Shown piece by piece: positions 1 through 9,372 of a stretch of DNA of 64,000 nt. The notes under the pieces are model-generated. The model saw nothing but the letters and a program-made list of their open reading frames with translations, was not told the DNA's origin and ran no database searches. Origin of the DNA: Sanderia malayensis (Eukaryota > Cnidaria > Scyphozoa > Semaeostomeae > Pelagiidae); assembly GCA_013076295.1 (NCBI GenBank), contig RQOL01000915.1:1302001-1366000 (forward strand), written 5' to 3'. The first letter of the stretch is position 1; every line of letters begins with the position of its first letter. The position numbers were made by a program, and so were the translations under genes.

Positions 1-219
1 AATACAAGTTTAAAGGCCGAGATGGCCCATAACTGCTTAAATTTTATACAGCGGTTTTGATTTACTTTTTTTTACAAACAATAACATAACAATAGAAAAA
101 ATTAAGGATACATGTAAAATACTAAATTAAAAAATTGTAAGAAAATCTAAATATAGGTACAAATTATGCTCACGATCAGAAGATTTTGCTCAAAATTAAC
201 CTCAGTCTGATTTTATTGG
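1..219. other. AT-rich flank, probable 3' UTR of the adjacent LINE
   Basis: There is no coding signal here. By position it would be the 3' untranslated region of the minus-strand LINE whose ORF2 ends at 220. A short motif, GGCCGAGATGGC, stands at 17-28 on the plus strand and recurs in inverted orientation near 3803-3814, just upstream of ORF2. The two may mark element ends or be a shared regulatory motif. No poly-A or simple tail was identified. Confidence 0.3.
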
Positions 220-3200
220 TTAAGTTATGGAACTATTGAAGTATTTAGTTCTTTTATCGAATGTTTTCCTGCAGAAATGTCCCAAAAGATTCGTGGTTAC
301 ACAGTCCTCTTGGCACATCAGCCAAACAAACATATTTTGGTTGTTTAAGGAAGCCGTATTTGGATAAATTTGGTAAATTTTATCAAGAAATTTTTGTCGT
401 TCCTCAGCAAAGAGAGGGCACGATAGAATAAGATGAATTTCATTTTCGACTTCAAAAACATTTGTTGCTTTACAATAGAGGCAAAATTTTTCGTCTCTTG
501 GAGTTTTATTTTTATGAAAACGCCCAGCTTCAATCTGAAGATTATGCGCACTGAGTCTGAGTTTTGCAAAAGAACTCCTAACCTTGAAATCAGTTAAGAG
601 ATCAAGGTAGCTTTCAAATTTGAATGTAGTCTTAAATGAAGCAAACAGATGTAATTTTTGTTAGCAATTATGTGTTCATTTAATTTTTCTAATATTTCCA
701 ACTCAAAATGCTTTCTTACTTTGTTTTTGATTACTGAACTACTATCGGATAATTGTATTTCATAAAGTATTTGTAGCTTACGGGCCTGAGACACCCAGTT
801 TGAGTGTCCCGATTCCACGTCCTTTACAAGCATGCAAAAAGCTTTACTAGCGTAACGTTCGGAATCTAAGGATGAAATTCTGCTATAAAATTTTAAAATA
901 TTGATATGTCTCGGGCATTGAAGACTCATTCTTCCTAATTCCGCGTATACAGCATCTGTTGTTGTATTTGACCTGACACCCAAAGCATATTTACAGGCTT
1001 TTAGGTGTAAGGTTTCTAGTTTAGGCCATTCCTCAAAACCTCAAACTTCGGATGCATAATTTAAAATAGGAACTATAGTGTGATCAAATAAGTACAGAAA
1101 TAAACGTGGCTGGAAACCACCCCATTCTTTGCTTTTAGCAATAAGTGAAAAATAGGCTTTATGAGCTTTTTCTTTAATTTTATCAGTATGTTCAGAGAAA
1201 GACCCGTTGGATTTAAGCGTAACTCCTAGGTATTTGTAAGAATCACATTCTTTGATTTCTTTGTCTCCTATTTTCCAAAAACTCATATTGTTTGATTGTG
1301 CACGAGATTTTTGTTTGTTTTTTCTTATTACCATAACTTTTGTCTTATCCATGTTTACTTCCATTTTGAGAGATTTGGAGAATCTATCTAAGGCATCTAA
1401 TTGAGATTGAAGATCTTTTTTATCTCTTGATACCAAAACGAGGTCGTCAGCATACAGTAAGGAGTGAACTTGTAAATCATCTACCATTACACCATGTGAG
1501 GATTCCTTAATATGATTATTTAAGTCATTCAAGTACAGAGCAAAAAGGACAGGGCTAAGGAGGCAGCCCTGTCTAACCCCTCTATTGCAAGGAAAAATAT
1601 CTGTCAGACTATCATTGCCCCTCACACATGATTGGACCCGTTCATAAAGTGAAGCGATTATTTTTAAGAAATTGCCATTGATTCCATAGGTAACAAGCTT
1701 TTGTAACAACAGTCCATGATCCACAGAATCAAAGGCTTTTTTAAAATCAACAAAACACAAATACAAAGGACCCTTACTGTTTTCAAAAGAATTTTCAATT
1801 ATAGCGCGTAGAGTGAAGATATGATCAGAGGTTTGGTAACCTTTTCTAAAACCAATTTGATTTTCTTCAAGAAGTTTGTATTTCGATATAGCGCTATTCA
1901 ATCTATGCAGTAAAACACCAAGAAAAAATTTACCGAAAATACTTAGCAGTGTGATTCCCCTGTAGTTGCTAAGGTCGGATTTCTCACCCCCCTTGAAAAG
2001 CACAACAATTATCCCAACTGACCACTCTTCGGGAAATCTACCAGAACTTAGTAATTAGTTGAAAAGTTTTGTGAAAACGTGCAGGAACTTGTCATTTGCG
2101 TGCTTCAAAAGCTCGCCGCTTAACATATCAAGTCCAGCAGCCTTTCCGGATTTGAGTTTGTTTGCCATATTTTTAACTTCATCAAAGGAAATGTGATGAT
2201 TTAGAATGTCATCGACCAGTTTTTGTGTATCGATATCTAGAGTTAAGATAGGTGATTCATGCTCATTGTTAGCAACAGTATTTTCGGAGTTTAAAAGTTT
2301 GCTAAAATAGTATGTTAATTCATCATTAGAAAAATTCAAACCATCTTTTTTATTATGTTTTTTCAACTTTTTCCAAAACAATTTCGGATCTTCCCCCTTC
2401 AATTTCCAAAGCTCTAATTTCTCACTCTCAAGGAAACTACGCCGTTTAGATCTTGTGATATTCTTATAAACCCTACGCTGTTGAAAATATGCTGACTTTA
2501 GCCTGTTCACTTGTTCATCTGTAAAATTAGTTGAGGATCTAAGAGCAACTTGATACGATTTTCTTTTGTTATTTAATAAGGTTTTGTTTTTCTTACACTC
2601 AATATCAAACCAAGGACACCTATTATTCGCCTTCGAAAGATTTGTATTTTTATTGAAAATTTTTTTAGAATGAAAACAAGTTTTAGACAAATCTACCATT
2701 TTTTTTCTTAACAGTTCTATGATTTCCTCATTTGGTACCTCATCATTATCCAACTTAAACAAAATATCATCAAGAAAGTCAATTGTTTCCGAATTCATCA
2801 TGACTGAAGATAAATTTTCTAAATGCGAATCATCTTTAACATAAAATTGTTTATTATAGTTTTGGAGAAATTGATTATCATGAGACACACCAGAAGGAGG
2901 TTGACTAGGCGTACAGTTTGGCGTGTTTGAACATTTTACTGAGATCTCAATTGGGCTATGGTCCGAAAGTTCACAGATTTCGCCAACAGTCAAGTTACTA
3001 ATCAAAGAAAAATGTTCGTAATGTGTCAAGGCATAATCAACAGTAGAACAGCCGTTAGAAGAAAAATATGTAAAATTGCTTGAATTATCTTTATCAATTC
3101 TGCCATTCATAATCCTATAGCCAGATGATTTACAGAACTCGATTAAAGCTGTTCCTTGTGTATTTACCGGTCCGGCGTCTTTGTTAATTCGTTTAGCTAA

Positions 3201-3791
3201 GTGTTGATCTGGTAAGTACGTATCTGGTAACGGGAGGAAGTCATCTCTCTCGTCAAATTCGATATATTCGTTGACTTGATTCGTCCGAGCATTAAAATCA
3301 CCGCATAATAAAACCCACCCCCGTCTGTCATAAAACGCACATTCAGATTGGAGAGTATCAAAAGATAGCGATTGCCCTGTTTTTAATAAAGTCGAGGAAC
3401 TTGGAGGTAAGTACACGAAACATAAGAATAAATCTTGATCCCAACCAAATCCATCTTTGTTCAGTTTACACCAAAAATGGTAACTGTCAGAATGTGCAAT
3501 AGAAACAAATTTAAGAATTGATTTTCGAACAAAAAGAGACAACCCCCCGGATGGTCTACCCCCTAAGTAATTTTTAAAGCCCGGCTGGTGAAATTCCTCA
3601 AAATCATTATTCAATTCAAATAAAGATTTATCTTTAGAATCCCTCCAAGTTTCAGAAAAACAGATCAAATCATTGTTTCTTAAAATATTTTCGAAAAAAA
3701 GGCAGCCTGTCTGTTTGATTAGTTGAGCCTTTGTGCTTGTGAAGCCATTAAGATTCCAAATTGATATTTTTAAAAAATTGGGGAACGGCAT
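220..3791 (-). pseudogene. Non-LTR retrotransposon (LINE) ORF2: endonuclease + reverse transcriptase, broken
   Basis: ORF2 starts at ATG 3791. The N-terminal apurinic-type endonuclease (about residues 8-290) shows LLCGDFNART and the SDHSPIE motif. The reverse transcriptase follows, with FVDFKKAFDSV, GVRQGCLLSPVLF and the catalytic LLYADDLVLVS (coded near 1440-1457). The C-terminal tail carries a CLYC...HLILSC cysteine/histidine knuckle typical of LINE ORF2 ends. The frame is broken by a TAA at 2055-2057 inside the RT, by a TGA at 1041-1043 (where the family usually has Trp) and by a frameshift near 594-600. After that the tail reads in another frame to a stop at 220-222. The product would nick DNA and prime reverse transcription at the target. 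It is a recent but dead copy, or an error-ridden assembly of a live one. The exact clade is not assigned. Confidence 0.9.
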
Positions 3792-3865
3792 CTCAATTGT
3801 GCCATCTCGGCCAAAATCCTAATCATGGGCATTGTTTGGACCATTATCATTGCGACTGATCTGAT

Positions 3866-4659
3866 TCATGAGATTTCTATAAACATTTGATTATTCTTAA
3901 CAAATCCGGGTTATTTTGTCAAAGTTTTCAAACTCAACATTTGCGCTAAGCCGTGGGCTATACTTTTGAAGCTTTTAGGTTTCTCATACGATGCGCCTAC
4001 AGGTGATTTTGTAGTAAAACTCTGCTCGTCACTTTTTTTCCTGTCACTCTGATTTATTATCTTAAAGTTAATTCTCTTTAGCATAGGCCATTCCAATATA
4101 TCTTCAAATTCTCCTTTATAAACAACAATATATAGGCTCACACTATTACCATGTCCTGTCCCATCCCCGTTCAAATAAAGTCTCATTCCCATTTTGTATC
4201 CAAACTTATCAGTTAGAAATGTTGGACTAAACAATGAATTCCCATATCTAATTGCTTTCCTTCGCTCTTCTGTCAAATTTCTTATCTCCCATATCAATGT
4301 CCGTTCTCTGCTCCTGATCCTTCCAATGTCAATAGTCTTGTTTCTTGTGCCGACAATCTTTGATCTAATGTTCTTTGTTCATCCCGCAATTCATACATCA
4401 TATTCAAATCAAATTGAACCGACTTCTCCTTCTTTCTTTCTTTCTCTATGTCTTCAACTTTCATTGATATACTACTCATCTGCTCCAATAGCTCATTCAA
4501 CAGCTCATTATCGTTTTTAACAGGTTCTTTCAACTCTTCTACTTCTTTTATGTTCTCGTACACTCCGTTAGGCGGCCCTACATTTCCAGTGACCGGAAAG
4601 CTAGCTTGTTCAACATCAGTAGGAGAGGAAGTGGGCGTCCGAGCCCACTTCCCACGCAT
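3866..4659 (-). pseudogene. TRAF-like protein fragment: coiled coil + MATH (TRAF-C) domain
   Basis: The first frame (4659-4294) has a proline-rich start and then a heptad-like coiled coil (ELLEQMSSISMKVEDIEKER and on). After a 1-nt frameshift near 4300, the second frame (4297-3911) is a clear MATH/TRAF-C domain. It shows IWEI, the hallmark FGYKMGMRLYLNGDGTGHG and the following VSLYIVVYKGEFEDILEWP. A TAA at 3911-3913 interrupts the last strands; the same frame then continues (PGFVKNNQMFIEIS) to a TGA at 3866. The RING and zinc-finger region of true TRAFs is absent. TRAF-C domains trimerise and bind receptor tails. The fragment ends only 75 bp before LINE ORF2 and runs in the same direction, so it is either a host TRAF last exon or retrocopy, or a captured ORF1-like module. 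Confidence 0.8.
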
Positions 4660-5605
4660 GTGCAGTAGAATTTTTTATTTTATTTTAGTGTTAAGATCAC
4701 GCATGCGCGAGAGTCTTTGAGAATTGAAAAGAGCATGAACAGTAAAAAAATAATTGAAAACGATAACGGAAAGGTTGTGGAAAGTTAGTTTGAAGTTGCA
4801 AAACATCGCCAGAGCTGATAAAAAACCCATAAAAAGCTTAATAACTAAAAAACTGTTTTATTTATGAAAAAGATTTTTACAGCAATAAAAAGAAGATCTC
4901 TTGATTATATTGAATGAATTATTTCATATTTTTCATGCACTTATAAGATGATAAGAATTTGTTAAATAAATCGCAAGAAAACACAAAAATATTGAGGAAC
5001 TGGCAAATTCACGTTCTCGGCTCGAGATTGAATTCAAAGAACCAATCAGAAACTTTCGAATGCGACGTTCGAATGTACGCGGCAAATCTCTGTCATGAGA
5101 AATCAGAAACTTCTAGAATCTGGTAAAGTTAGTTTAAAGTTGCAAAACATCACCAAAGCTGATAAAAAACCCATAATCAAAGGAACCTTGAGGTGACTCG
5201 CGACAGATGGCTTTTATTTCACTATATTATCCAGAAAGTGAAGAAAGTAATATTAAATTAAAGGGCTTATGCAGCCTGAAATGATATATCGATTTTTTAC
5301 GGAGATGGAGAGAAAAAGATCTGAGTATCACTATGAACCTATTTTGAGTGTTTTCTGACGAGTATAAGTATATTTTTTCCAAGCTCAAACACAGCCAGGT
5401 CTGTGCGATATTTTCCTCCCATTATGAGTCAATTCTCGTTGCTTTCAATTAAAAACAGAAATTTTAACAAATTTTGAAAAAAATAAAACTTTCAAGATTT
5501 TGATTCAGTGTGACATCAGAATGAACCGAGCTATTGTTCTTCAGCTATTGTTCTCTGAGGAAGAGCTGCCTGGCCTGTGTTGAAACAGTGTCTGGCTATT
5601 TCAAA
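4660..5605. other. Non-coding region with direct repeat
   Basis: No gene is seen. The stretch holds copy A of a 293-bp direct repeat and a 52-bp repeat that brackets it, listed separately. A palindromic NRF1-like site, CGCATGCG, lies near 4699. A TTC/GAA triplet of heat-shock-element type (GAAacTTCtaGAA) sits at 5105-5117. Confidence 0.5.
4831..5123 (+). repeat. 293-bp direct repeat, copy A
   Basis: This copy matches 6318-6610 with only scattered substitutions, in the same orientation. It is bracketed by a 52-bp sequence present at 4779-4830 and again at 5122-5174, giving a 343-bp local period. It contains no ORF. The right end carries a three-unit GAAnnTTCnnGAA motif. Copy B lies directly upstream of the first gene of the virus-like cassette, so the repeat may be a duplicated control or terminal region of that element. 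Confidence 0.85.
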
Positions 5606-5885
5606 ATGTCGGATTGCGAAAATAGTAGTTCAAAACAAATTCCTCTGACAACGAAGGAGGAAGTCTTCCTGAGGATAGCGAAGAAGACGAAGACTACTAT
5701 TCAGTAGTCAGTTCGTATAGTCGAAACTCGCAAGAAGACCCAGAGCTTGGTACGGCAGTGATGATAAAGAACCGGGTTGTGAAGGCCTACCTATCTCTGA
5801 AAGAGCTGGATGCCCGTTTTGAAAATAAAACTTATGTTGATAATTGGTTAGTTCATTTGTTATTTAATAAATTATTAGCAACTGT
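5606..5885 (+). pseudogene. Acidic N-terminal coding fragment, unrecognised
   Basis: From ATG 5606 a short serine-rich start (MSDCENSSSK) is followed, after a 1-nt frameshift, by an acidic stretch (NEGGSLPEDSEEDEDYYSVV). A further 60-odd residues run to a TAA near 5895. The pattern resembles acidic leaders seen on many transposon-domesticated or zinc-finger proteins of invertebrates. No catalytic or binding domain is visible and no family is claimed. Confidence 0.3.
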
Positions 5886-6317
5886 TAAACATTAATTCTA
5901 TGGAATCATATGATTTTCCAAAACAAAAATTAAATACTATAATTATTGTATTAGTTGCATAAGCATATAGCTGGAAAACTTTCTTCTTTTCACCTGATGC
6001 TTCCAACGAGTCAAAAATGCTCCCCGTCTCCGTGCGTGATCGTGCTCGTGGTCCCCCCTGCCACAGCGTGCCCAGCATCTAGTATGGTACGTCATGTTGT
6101 TTGTTATTTCAACAAGTTACATTTTATCCAATGAAAAACTTGCAAAGTGATATCATACTTGGTAGCCTCACTTCAAATCAAAAGTGAACGTTTGAATCTG
6201 AGGCACATACTTTATATGGGCAAGTAAAAGTCTACACAGACACAGACACAGACACAGAACACAACTTTTTTCCCCACTCACCAACATATACTCGCTTGCG
6301 CATGCGCGTCGCGAGTC
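5886..6317. other. Non-coding spacer
   Basis: No supported gene. It includes a short CA-rich run (cagacacagacacagacaca, near 6236-6258) and a palindromic NRF1-like sequence TTGCGCATGCGCG near 6296-6308. Confidence 0.4.
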
Positions 6318-6610
6318 AAAAAGCTTAATAACTAAAAAACGGTTTTGTTTATGAAAAAGATTTTTACAGCAATAAAAAGAAAATCTCTTGATTATATTGA
6401 ATGAATTGTTTCATATTTTTCAGGCACTTATAAGATGATAAGAATTTGTTAAATAAATCGCAAGAAAACACAAAAATATTGAGGAACTGAAAAATTCACG
6501 TTCTCGGCTCGAGATTTAATTCAAAGAACCAATTAGAAACTTTCGAATGCAACGTTCAAATGTACGCGGCAAATCTCTGTCATGAGAAAGCAGAAACTTC
6601 TGGAATCTGG
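6318..6610 (+). repeat. 293-bp direct repeat, copy B
   Basis: Second copy of the repeat at 4831-5123. Its right end carries GAAacTTCtgGAA at about 6592-6604, a three-unit heat-shock-element-like motif roughly 85 bases before the first gene of the cassette. It probably belongs to the terminal or promoter region of the virus-like element. Confidence 0.85.
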
Positions 6611-6638
6611 AATGACATTCAAACACACCGGACATTCA

Positions 6639-6738
6639 AAAAGTAAGTTGCATTTTTTCTGCTTCAAATCTTTTTTATCCTTATAGCTTTATTTGGAATT
6701 AATTCATAATATTAGTGATTATGATTCGTTTGTTTTAG
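6639..6738 (+). promoter_or_regulatory. Possible short intron in the leader of the first cassette gene
   Basis: A consensus 5' splice site (AG|GTAAGT-like, aaaaagtaagttg near 6639) is followed by a pyrimidine-rich tract ending TTTTTTATCCTTATAG at 6686 and a second candidate acceptor TTTGTTTTAG at 6738. The stretch precedes the start codon at 6762. A leader intron is therefore plausible, but it rests on motif reading alone. Confidence 0.35.
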
Positions 6739-6761
6739 AGCTTGAGAAAAAGAAGAAAAAC

Positions 6762-7094
6762 ATGAACCAATTAACAATTGAAAATGGGATATTAATTGCG
6801 TTTGAATGTCCGGTGTGTTGGGCACTTTTGCCATTTTTACACGTAAATCACCGCTGCCCTGACGATGATGATGATGAAGGGTATGATAATGACAATGAAG
6901 AAACCGACCAAGTGATTATGAAGATCTTCACCCATGCATTGGCAGACGAAAGTATACAGAAAAGGTATATATTAAGTGAAGAAGAGGATGATGATGATGA
7001 TAATGATAAAATGATAATGATAATTGAGAAAAAGTATTACTGTGTGTATTCTTATATGCTTCTACCTCTCAACTGCGCATGCATCACTTTATGA
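6762..7094 (+). CDS. Hypothetical acidic protein with CxxC/HxxC motif
   Basis: A 110-residue protein from ATG 6762. The frame is open further upstream only without an ATG. Near the N terminus FECPVCWALL followed by LHVNHRC looks like a C-x2-C...H-x2-C zinc site. Two aspartate runs (DDDDDEGYDNDNEE and EEEDDDDDNDK) make the rest strongly acidic. No family is recognised. It is first in the virus-like cassette and close to a heat-shock-type motif at 6592-6604, which suggests an early or regulatory gene. Acidic repeats of GAT/GAA codons could also mean chance retention of an open frame. Confidence 0.5.
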   Translation: MNQLTIENGILIAFECPVCWALLPFLHVNHRCPDDDDDEGYDNDNEETDQVIMKIFTHALADESIQKRYILSEEEDDDDDNDKMIMIIEKKYYCVYSYMLLPLNCACITL

Positions 7095-7210
7095 CTCTAA
7101 CCTTCTTTGAATGATTACATAATCTTCATTCGAATTGGCATACCTTAATCAGGTGGGCTAGAACCGGCCTCTTAACTGCGCATGCGCCGGATTTCGAGTA
7201 ATCTATAAAA
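7068..7210 (+). promoter_or_regulatory. NRF1-like palindromes and TATA box before 7245
   Basis: The element CTGCGCATGC at about 7074 and the perfect palindrome TGCGCATGCGCC at about 7179 fit the NRF1 consensus. A TATA-like TATAAAA follows at 7204-7210, about 35 bases before ATG 7245. This is the spacing expected of an individual gene promoter. Confidence 0.5.
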
Positions 7211-7244
7211 ACGATGGATTTCACTTATTATCTCAGTAGCAAAG

Positions 7245-7670
7245 ATGTTGTTAACATTAGCACACATTATAATTAATGACTTTAGGTCATTTCTGCAAAG
7301 AACAAAAAAAGATTTGCTCTTAGTCTATTTGAAGGAACATTTTAGAGATGTAATGGGCATTAATACAAAGGTTCAAGTTCGACGCATATATCTTGGGAAA
7401 GTTTACAAGAATTTACACAAGTTTATGGGATTTGCTCGAATAAGCGTTAATTTTGGAATTCTACCACAAGCAAAGGATGCTGAAGATGGGTTGCTGATTG
7501 AAGAATTTCCGGTGAATGAAGATGGATGGAAAGACAGGATCAATGACACCTTGAAAACACTATTCAATGAAAGTTTTTCTGATGGAAATGGAAACTTGGT
7601 TTGCTGTGGTACTCCCTTGGATAGAGAAGCAAATTATCTATCATCACACAAAGAAACAATACAACATTAG
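7245..7670 (+). CDS. Hypothetical protein, 141 residues, virus-like cassette
   Basis: The frame is open from ATG 7245 to TAG. The protein is helical and lysine-rich at the N terminus (LQRTKKDLLLVYLKEHFRDV) with a hydrophobic middle (KFMGFARISVNFGILP). No motif of known function is seen and I do not recognise the family. It has its own TATA box and a separate transcription unit. The ORF is intact, in keeping with its neighbours. Confidence 0.55.
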   Translation: MLLTLAHIIINDFRSFLQRTKKDLLLVYLKEHFRDVMGINTKVQVRRIYLGKVYKNLHKFMGFARISVNFGILPQAKDAEDGLLIEEFPVNEDGWKDRINDTLKTLFNESFSDGNGNLVCCGTPLDREANYLSSHKETIQH

Positions 7671-7789
7671 TAGTTTATGGGTGGATTGTTTACTTTATAA
7701 CATTAAATATGATTGGTTGAGAATGGGGAGATGTTGAAATTACACAAAATGATATCCTCATGTAAATGCGTGTTTTTATTTGTATGCAT

Positions 7790-7802
7790 GGGTCTATATA
7801 AG
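7790..7802 (+). promoter_or_regulatory. TATA box for the small basic-protein cluster
   Basis: GTCTATATAAGG near 7790-7802 is a strong TATA match, about 30 bases before ATG 7829. It would serve the run of very small ORFs at 7829-8169. Confidence 0.55.
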
Positions 7803-7828
7803 GAAGCTGCATCATTACAATAATCAAA

Positions 7829-7921
7829 ATGGCACAATGTCGGAGGGCAATGCACGCATTCATTAAACAGCTTTTTCGTCTTAAATTTCTTATAAAAACA
7901 ATGCATTTACCTCATAAATAA
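7829..7921 (+). CDS. Small basic ORF, 30 residues
   Basis: From ATG 7829 the frame encodes MAQCRRAMHAFIKQLFRLKF and ten more residues, ending TAA at 7919-7921, two bases before the next ATG. It is basic and amphipathic. Because it is the first ATG after the TATA box it is either a real peptide or an upstream ORF controlling 7924. There is no recognised homologue. Confidence 0.3.
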   Translation: MAQCRRAMHAFIKQLFRLKFLIKTMHLPHK

Positions 7922-7923
7922 AG

Positions 7924-8058
7924 ATGGGTAAGCGCAAGAGACAGAGTAGAAAGAAACAGCACACTAGGAGAATTAGGGGTAAAGGTCTTTTTAAAAACAT
8001 ACAAAATTTGGTTGTGAAAACAGCTATTGCAGCAACACCACTACCAGGGTTACAGTGA
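7924..8058 (+). CDS. Small highly basic protein, 44 residues, core/minor virion-like
   Basis: The frame runs from ATG 7924 to TGA 8056-8058. The first 20 residues are almost all Arg/Lys (MGKRKRQSRKKQHTRRIRGK), followed by a hydrophobic helix (GLFKNIQNLVVKTAIAATPL). Small proteins of this kind, with a basic head and a Gly-Leu-Phe helix, accompany capsid genes in Polintons and adenoviruses (core and protein VI/X-like roles), but similarity at this length proves nothing. A DNA-condensing or membrane-active virion role is inferred from composition only. Confidence 0.45.
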   Translation: MGKRKRQSRKKQHTRRIRGKGLFKNIQNLVVKTAIAATPLPGLQ

Positions 8059-8073
8059 GAGCTGAAGCCAACA

Positions 8074-8169
8074 ATGTGGAAAAAGGGTTGGAAAAAACCG
8101 AAACCCCTACAGCTCATCCCTAGAGAATTTTGGAGAGCTGCCAGAGTACCGAAAAAAACAACGCGATAA
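8074..8169 (+). CDS. Small basic ORF, 31 residues
   Basis: ATG 8074 to TAA 8167-8169, starting MWKKGWKKPKPLQLIPREFW. It is rich in Trp, Lys and Pro. It follows the 44-residue ORF by 15 bases. No family is recognised. It could be an independent peptide or the frameshifted tail of its neighbour. Confidence 0.3.
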   Translation: MWKKGWKKPKPLQLIPREFWRAARVPKKTTR

Positions 8170-8202
8170 GTGGGCATATGCAGATGAAGAATTTAAGAAA
8201 TA

Positions 8203-8214
8203 GGTTATAAAAGA
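8203..8214 (+). promoter_or_regulatory. TATA box before 8222/8252
   Basis: GGTTATAAAAG lies near 8203-8213, about 10 bases before ATG 8222 and about 40 before the in-frame ATG 8252. The second ATG is the better placed start. Confidence 0.45.
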
Positions 8215-8251
8215 AGGAAGAATGCTACAATTTAATAGCTATAATATAATC

Positions 8252-8428
8252 ATGGCTAGTATAGCAGCAAGTGTTGTAGCATCAATGCTGATAGACGATA
8301 TGTTGAAGGATGATGGTGGAGTTGAAGCGACTAAACTAATGACGGTGAAGGAAAGTATAAAAGGGATAGAATACGAAAACGTGAAAGGAGAGGAGAGAGG
8401 AAATCAACAAACATGGGTTCCGCAATAG
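8252..8428 (+). CDS. Hypothetical protein with N-terminal hydrophobic segment
   Basis: The frame is open from 8222, but ATG 8252 (MASIAASVVASMLIDDML) is at a better distance from the TATA box. It gives 58 residues with a short Ala/Val-rich hydrophobic head and a charged tail. The stop at 8426-8428 lies inside the next gene, which begins at 8413 in another frame (16-base overlap). Function is unknown. Confidence 0.35.
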   Translation: MASIAASVVASMLIDDMLKDDGGVEATKLMTVKESIKGIEYENVKGEERGNQQTWVPQ

Positions 8429-8715
8429 CTCGTGTAGCAGCTAGGCAAGCTATTAAACAAGCTGTAAGACAGGGTGGAATAGCGATAGCCAAACGAGTTA
8501 GTAAACAAGCTGTTAAGAAGATGGCATTGGGAGGTGCTAAGAAAGCTGCAAAAGGTGGAGTAATCGTTGCAGCTGGATATGGTTTAGACACAGCTATGAG
8601 GAAAATGCAAGGCGGCCGAAAGCGGAGGATGCGAACGAAGCTGGTTCGAAAGAAGCATATGAAAGGTAGACAAAGTGGGACTAGATCTATAAAAATAGCA
8701 AGAGTAAGAACCTAA
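8413..8715 (+). CDS. Basic Ala/Lys-rich core-like protein, 100 residues
   Basis: ATG 8413 to TAA. The N-terminal two thirds are Ala/Lys/Arg helices (ARVAARQAIKQAVRQGGIAI), then a Gly/Ala hydrophobic patch (KGGVIVAAGYGLDTAM), then a tail dense in Arg/Lys (GGRKRRMRTKLVRKKHMKGR). Composition and position beside capsid genes suggest a virion core (DNA-condensing) protein, analogous to but not demonstrably homologous with adenovirus core proteins. The ORF is intact. Confidence 0.5.
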   Translation: MGSAIARVAARQAIKQAVRQGGIAIAKRVSKQAVKKMALGGAKKAAKGGVIVAAGYGLDTAMRKMQGGRKRRMRTKLVRKKHMKGRQSGTRSIKIARVRT

Positions 8716-8820
8716 CATTTTTAAATGAACAAAATTGAAAGAAATAGATGAACAATCTCAGACAAAAAGCTCATTTCCAATAAGAAGTTCGTGGAGATAG
8801 GAGCTCGAGAATAATTCATA

Positions 8821-9372
8821 ATGAATCGAGTATACAGAATTAATGTTGATGAAGTAGAAAGAAAGATGTTGCATTCTATTTTAAAGTCGGAAGGTGAAGT
8901 TGAATGTATAAACATGACAAATTTAGAGGATGCTTATGTATATCTAAGAACGATAAGAGAGGTTGTGCTTGGTAGAAATTACATTACTCGATTTATAATC
9001 AACACTGACATGGTAAAAGAAACACATGAATTTATTTTACCTGAATATCATGGTAAATTTGCAAATAGTGTAAGATGTGCACGCATGAGTGAAACAGAGA
9101 TAATAGAATATTGTAAACCTGATCAGATAGAAATTTTATTAAACCAATTAACAAAGAGGCAGCATTACTATAATCCAAAAGAATTTACAGCATTGTTATT
9201 ATGGATTCACCCTTTTCCTGATGGAAATGGAAGGCTGGCGAAGTTGCTGTATTATTATTTAACTGGAGATTTAATAGAGTGGAATCAGGATAAATTTTTA
9301 AGTGATATGATTAAAATTCAAGCAGAAATTGTAGAAGAATTTACCTCAAACACTTTCGAAAGAAAGTTCTAG
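8821..9372 (+). CDS. Fic-domain protein (putative AMP/NMP transferase)
   Basis: A 183-residue intact ORF from ATG 8821. Residues 130-141 read HPFPDGNGRLAK, matching the Fic active site HxFx(D/E)GNGRxxR except that the final Arg is Lys. The upstream helix (NPKEFTALLLWI) and downstream helix (LLYYYLTGDL) also fit the Fic core. Fic proteins move a nucleotide or other phosphate-containing group onto hydroxyl side chains of target proteins, the His acting as base. No obvious inhibitory helix motif is seen. The gene lies between the basic core-like proteins and the 364-residue gene of the virus-like element. I know of no standard Polinton gene of this type. The stop codon lies inside a heat-shock-element-like array that begins the next promoter. 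The Lys substitution leaves activity uncertain. Confidence 0.85.
   Translation: MNRVYRINVDEVERKMLHSILKSEGEVECINMTNLEDAYVYLRTIREVVLGRNYITRFIINTDMVKETHEFILPEYHGKFANSVRCARMSETEIIEYCKPDQIEILLNQLTKRQHYYNPKEFTALLLWIHPFPDGNGRLAKLLYYYLTGDLIEWNQDKFLSDMIKIQAEIVEEFTSNTFERKF

Noticed and set aside
4194..4720. Plus-strand ORFs opposite the TRAF-like fragment
   Set aside because: They are antisense shadows of the MATH and coiled-coil frames.
6693..6761. Upstream extension of the first cassette gene
   Set aside because: No ATG in that stretch in the reading frame, and it overlaps a probable intron.
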